Positions 62,935 to 64,000 of a stretch of DNA of 64,000 nucleotides are shown here, piece by piece; position 1 is the stretch's first letter; each line of letters begins with the position of its first letter. The DNA lies in the NCBI RefSeq assembly GCF_043769475.1, contig NZ_CP171729.1:5704001-5768000 (forward strand), in the 5' to 3' direction. The translations under genes and the position numbers were made by a program. The DNA is from Allomesorhizobium sp043769475. GTDB lineage: Bacteria > Pseudomonadota > Alphaproteobacteria > Rhizobiales > Rhizobiaceae. Under the pieces are notes generated by a model, which saw nothing but the letters and a program-made list of their open reading frames with translations, ran no database searches and had not been told where the DNA came from.

Positions 62935-64000
62935 ATGATCGCATTGTCACGTGGCGTGCTGGCGGTGTTCCTTACCCTCTGGCTGACCGCAATCGCCGCA
63001 GCCGCGGACCGCACGATCATCGTGCTCGATGCGTCGGGCTCCATGTGGGGCCAGATCGACGGCCAGCCCAAGCTCGAAATTGCGCGCCAGACGCTGAGGA
63101 CCGTGCTGCAGACAATTCCGGCCGACATGGAGCTTGGCCTGCTGGCCTACGGCCACCGCGAGAAAGGCAGTTGCGACGACATCGAGTTGGTGGTGCCGCC
63201 CGCGCCAGGCGCCGCTTCGTCCATCACGCTCGCCGCCGACACGATGAAGTTCCTCGGCAAGACGCCGCTTTCCGCCTCGGTCAGGCAGGCCGCCGAAGCG
63301 TTGCGCTACACCGAGGACAAGGCGACGGTCATCCTGATCACCGACGGGCTCGAAACCTGCAATGCCGATCCCTGCGCCGTCGGAACCGAACTCGAACAGG
63401 CCGGTGTCGACTTCACCGCCCATGTCGTCGGCTTCGGCCTGACTGCAGAAGAGGGCAGGCTGGTCGCGTGCCTCGCCGAGAACACCGGTGGCAAATACAT
63501 CCAGGCGTCGGATGCCGGCGCGCTGAAAGACGCCTTGATCGAGACGGTTGCTGTCGCGCCCGCTCCGCAGCCTGAGCCAGCACCTGCCCCTGCGCCCGAG
63601 CCGGCTGCGCCCGAATTCAACTTCGTCCCGAAGACGTCGCTGGCCCAAGGCCAGCCTGCACTGGACGAGGCCGGAAACGCCTATGAAATCTACGCGGTGA
63701 AAGCCGACGGCGCGAAGGGCGAACGCGTCGCGACTGAATACGACAATTACAAGGGCAGCCTGGAGCCGGGCGACTACATCATCAGGGCAACGCTCGGCGA
63801 GGCCTTCGCCGAGATGCCGGTCAAGATCGAAGCAGGCAAGGTCGCCGAGCCGGCCTTCGTGCTCAACGCCGGCACTTTGATCGTTCGCCCGCTGGCCAGC
63901 GAGGGCGCCGAGGTCAACGATGGCGCGACGGTGATCACCGAATATCCGGGCGGCGGCAAGGCCACCAATTACGGCCTGACCAAGATCGTCCTGCCCGCCG
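62935..64000 (+). CDS. Secreted VWA-domain protein (3' end outside window)
   Basis: ATG 62935 after GAGGGGGAC; 355 codons lie in the window. Signal peptide (LAVFLTLWLTAIAAAA), then a von Willebrand A domain with MIDAS DASGSMWGQIDG, ending near residue 200. A Pro/Ala/Glu linker (APAPQPEPAPAPAPEP) leads to a beta-rich region with repeated LEPGDYIIRATLGEAF-like strands. Probably a periplasmic or surface protein; function unknown. Confidence 0.88.
   Translation, partial: MIALSRGVLAVFLTLWLTAIAAAADRTIIVLDASGSMWGQIDGQPKLEIARQTLRTVLQTIPADMELGLLAYGHREKGSCDDIELVVPPAPGAASSITLAADTMKFLGKTPLSASVRQAAEALRYTEDKATVILITDGLETCNADPCAVGTELEQAGVDFTAHVVGFGLTAEEGRLVACLAENTGGKYIQASDAGALKDALIETVAVAPAPQPEPAPAPAPEPAAPEFNFVPKTSLAQGQPALDEAGNAYEIYAVKADGAKGERVATEYDNYKGSLEPGDYIIRATLGEAFAEMPVKIEAGKVAEPAFVLNAGTLIVRPLASEGAEVNDGATVITEYPGGGKATNYGLTKIVLPA

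Overview
The window is GC-rich alphaproteobacterial chromosome. The runs yacG-maf-infA-phosphatase-UPF0262 and hisD-DUF2948-murA, the DUF982 and DUF3606-like small proteins and the short ModE all point to Rhizobiales, most likely the Mesorhizobium/Phyllobacteriaceae group. That placement is an inference from gene content; no rRNA gene is present.

Layout. (1) 1-6304: a secreted Kelch protein faces an operon for a carbohydrate ABC importer (binding protein and two permeases, no ATPase), a sulfatase and a LacI-type regulator. A perfect 16-bp palindrome lies over the promoter. (2) 6305-11545: a graveyard of mobile DNA holding a nearly intact IS3-family element, broken IS110 and IS3 copies, a trace of a serine recombinase and a dead P4-type integrase, plus one intact SnoaL-like gene. 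(3) 11546-28753: a 17.2-kb integrated element in tRNA-Phe. It has a tyrosine integrase at one end and a direct repeat of the tRNA 3' half at both ends. It carries a divergent MerR-like regulator, an excisionase-like protein, a replication-like gene, an HNH-type gene, a P27-type small terminase, a tail-tip fragment placed next to a prohead protease, many small (often membrane) proteins, and hicAB by the right end. No large terminase, portal or major capsid gene is visible, so it is either a gutted prophage or a phage satellite. (4) 28913-34476: housekeeping genes on the minus strand. (5) 34590-36644: tRNA-Thr, then 2 kb ending in a degraded copy of the tRNA-Thr 3' end, carrying a peptidoglycan-binding zinc-peptidase gene. 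(6) 36935-41765: the prkA-yeaH-spoVR stress cassette. (7) 42765-49795: sulfate importer (sbp-cysT-cysW-cysA, minus strand) back to back with the molybdate importer and regulator (modABC-modE). (8) 49833-51336: a vapBC-type toxin-antitoxin pair and proC. (9) 51395-60819: a surface-polysaccharide cluster with a Wzy-like polymerase, four glycosyltransferases, a Wzx-like flippase and a chain-length protein with an unusual Pro/Gln/Tyr-rich tail. (10) 60939-64000: folD, a GlxA-type AraC regulator and the start of a secreted VWA-domain protein.

The reader should know that single-base indels, mostly in short homopolymers, break the frame in at least twelve places. They hit conserved housekeeping genes (UPF0262, cysW) as well as prophage genes, and a one-base insertion sits in the T-loop of tRNA-Phe. 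I read this mainly as consensus error in the sequence rather than gene decay, and I give corrected reading frames where they are clear.
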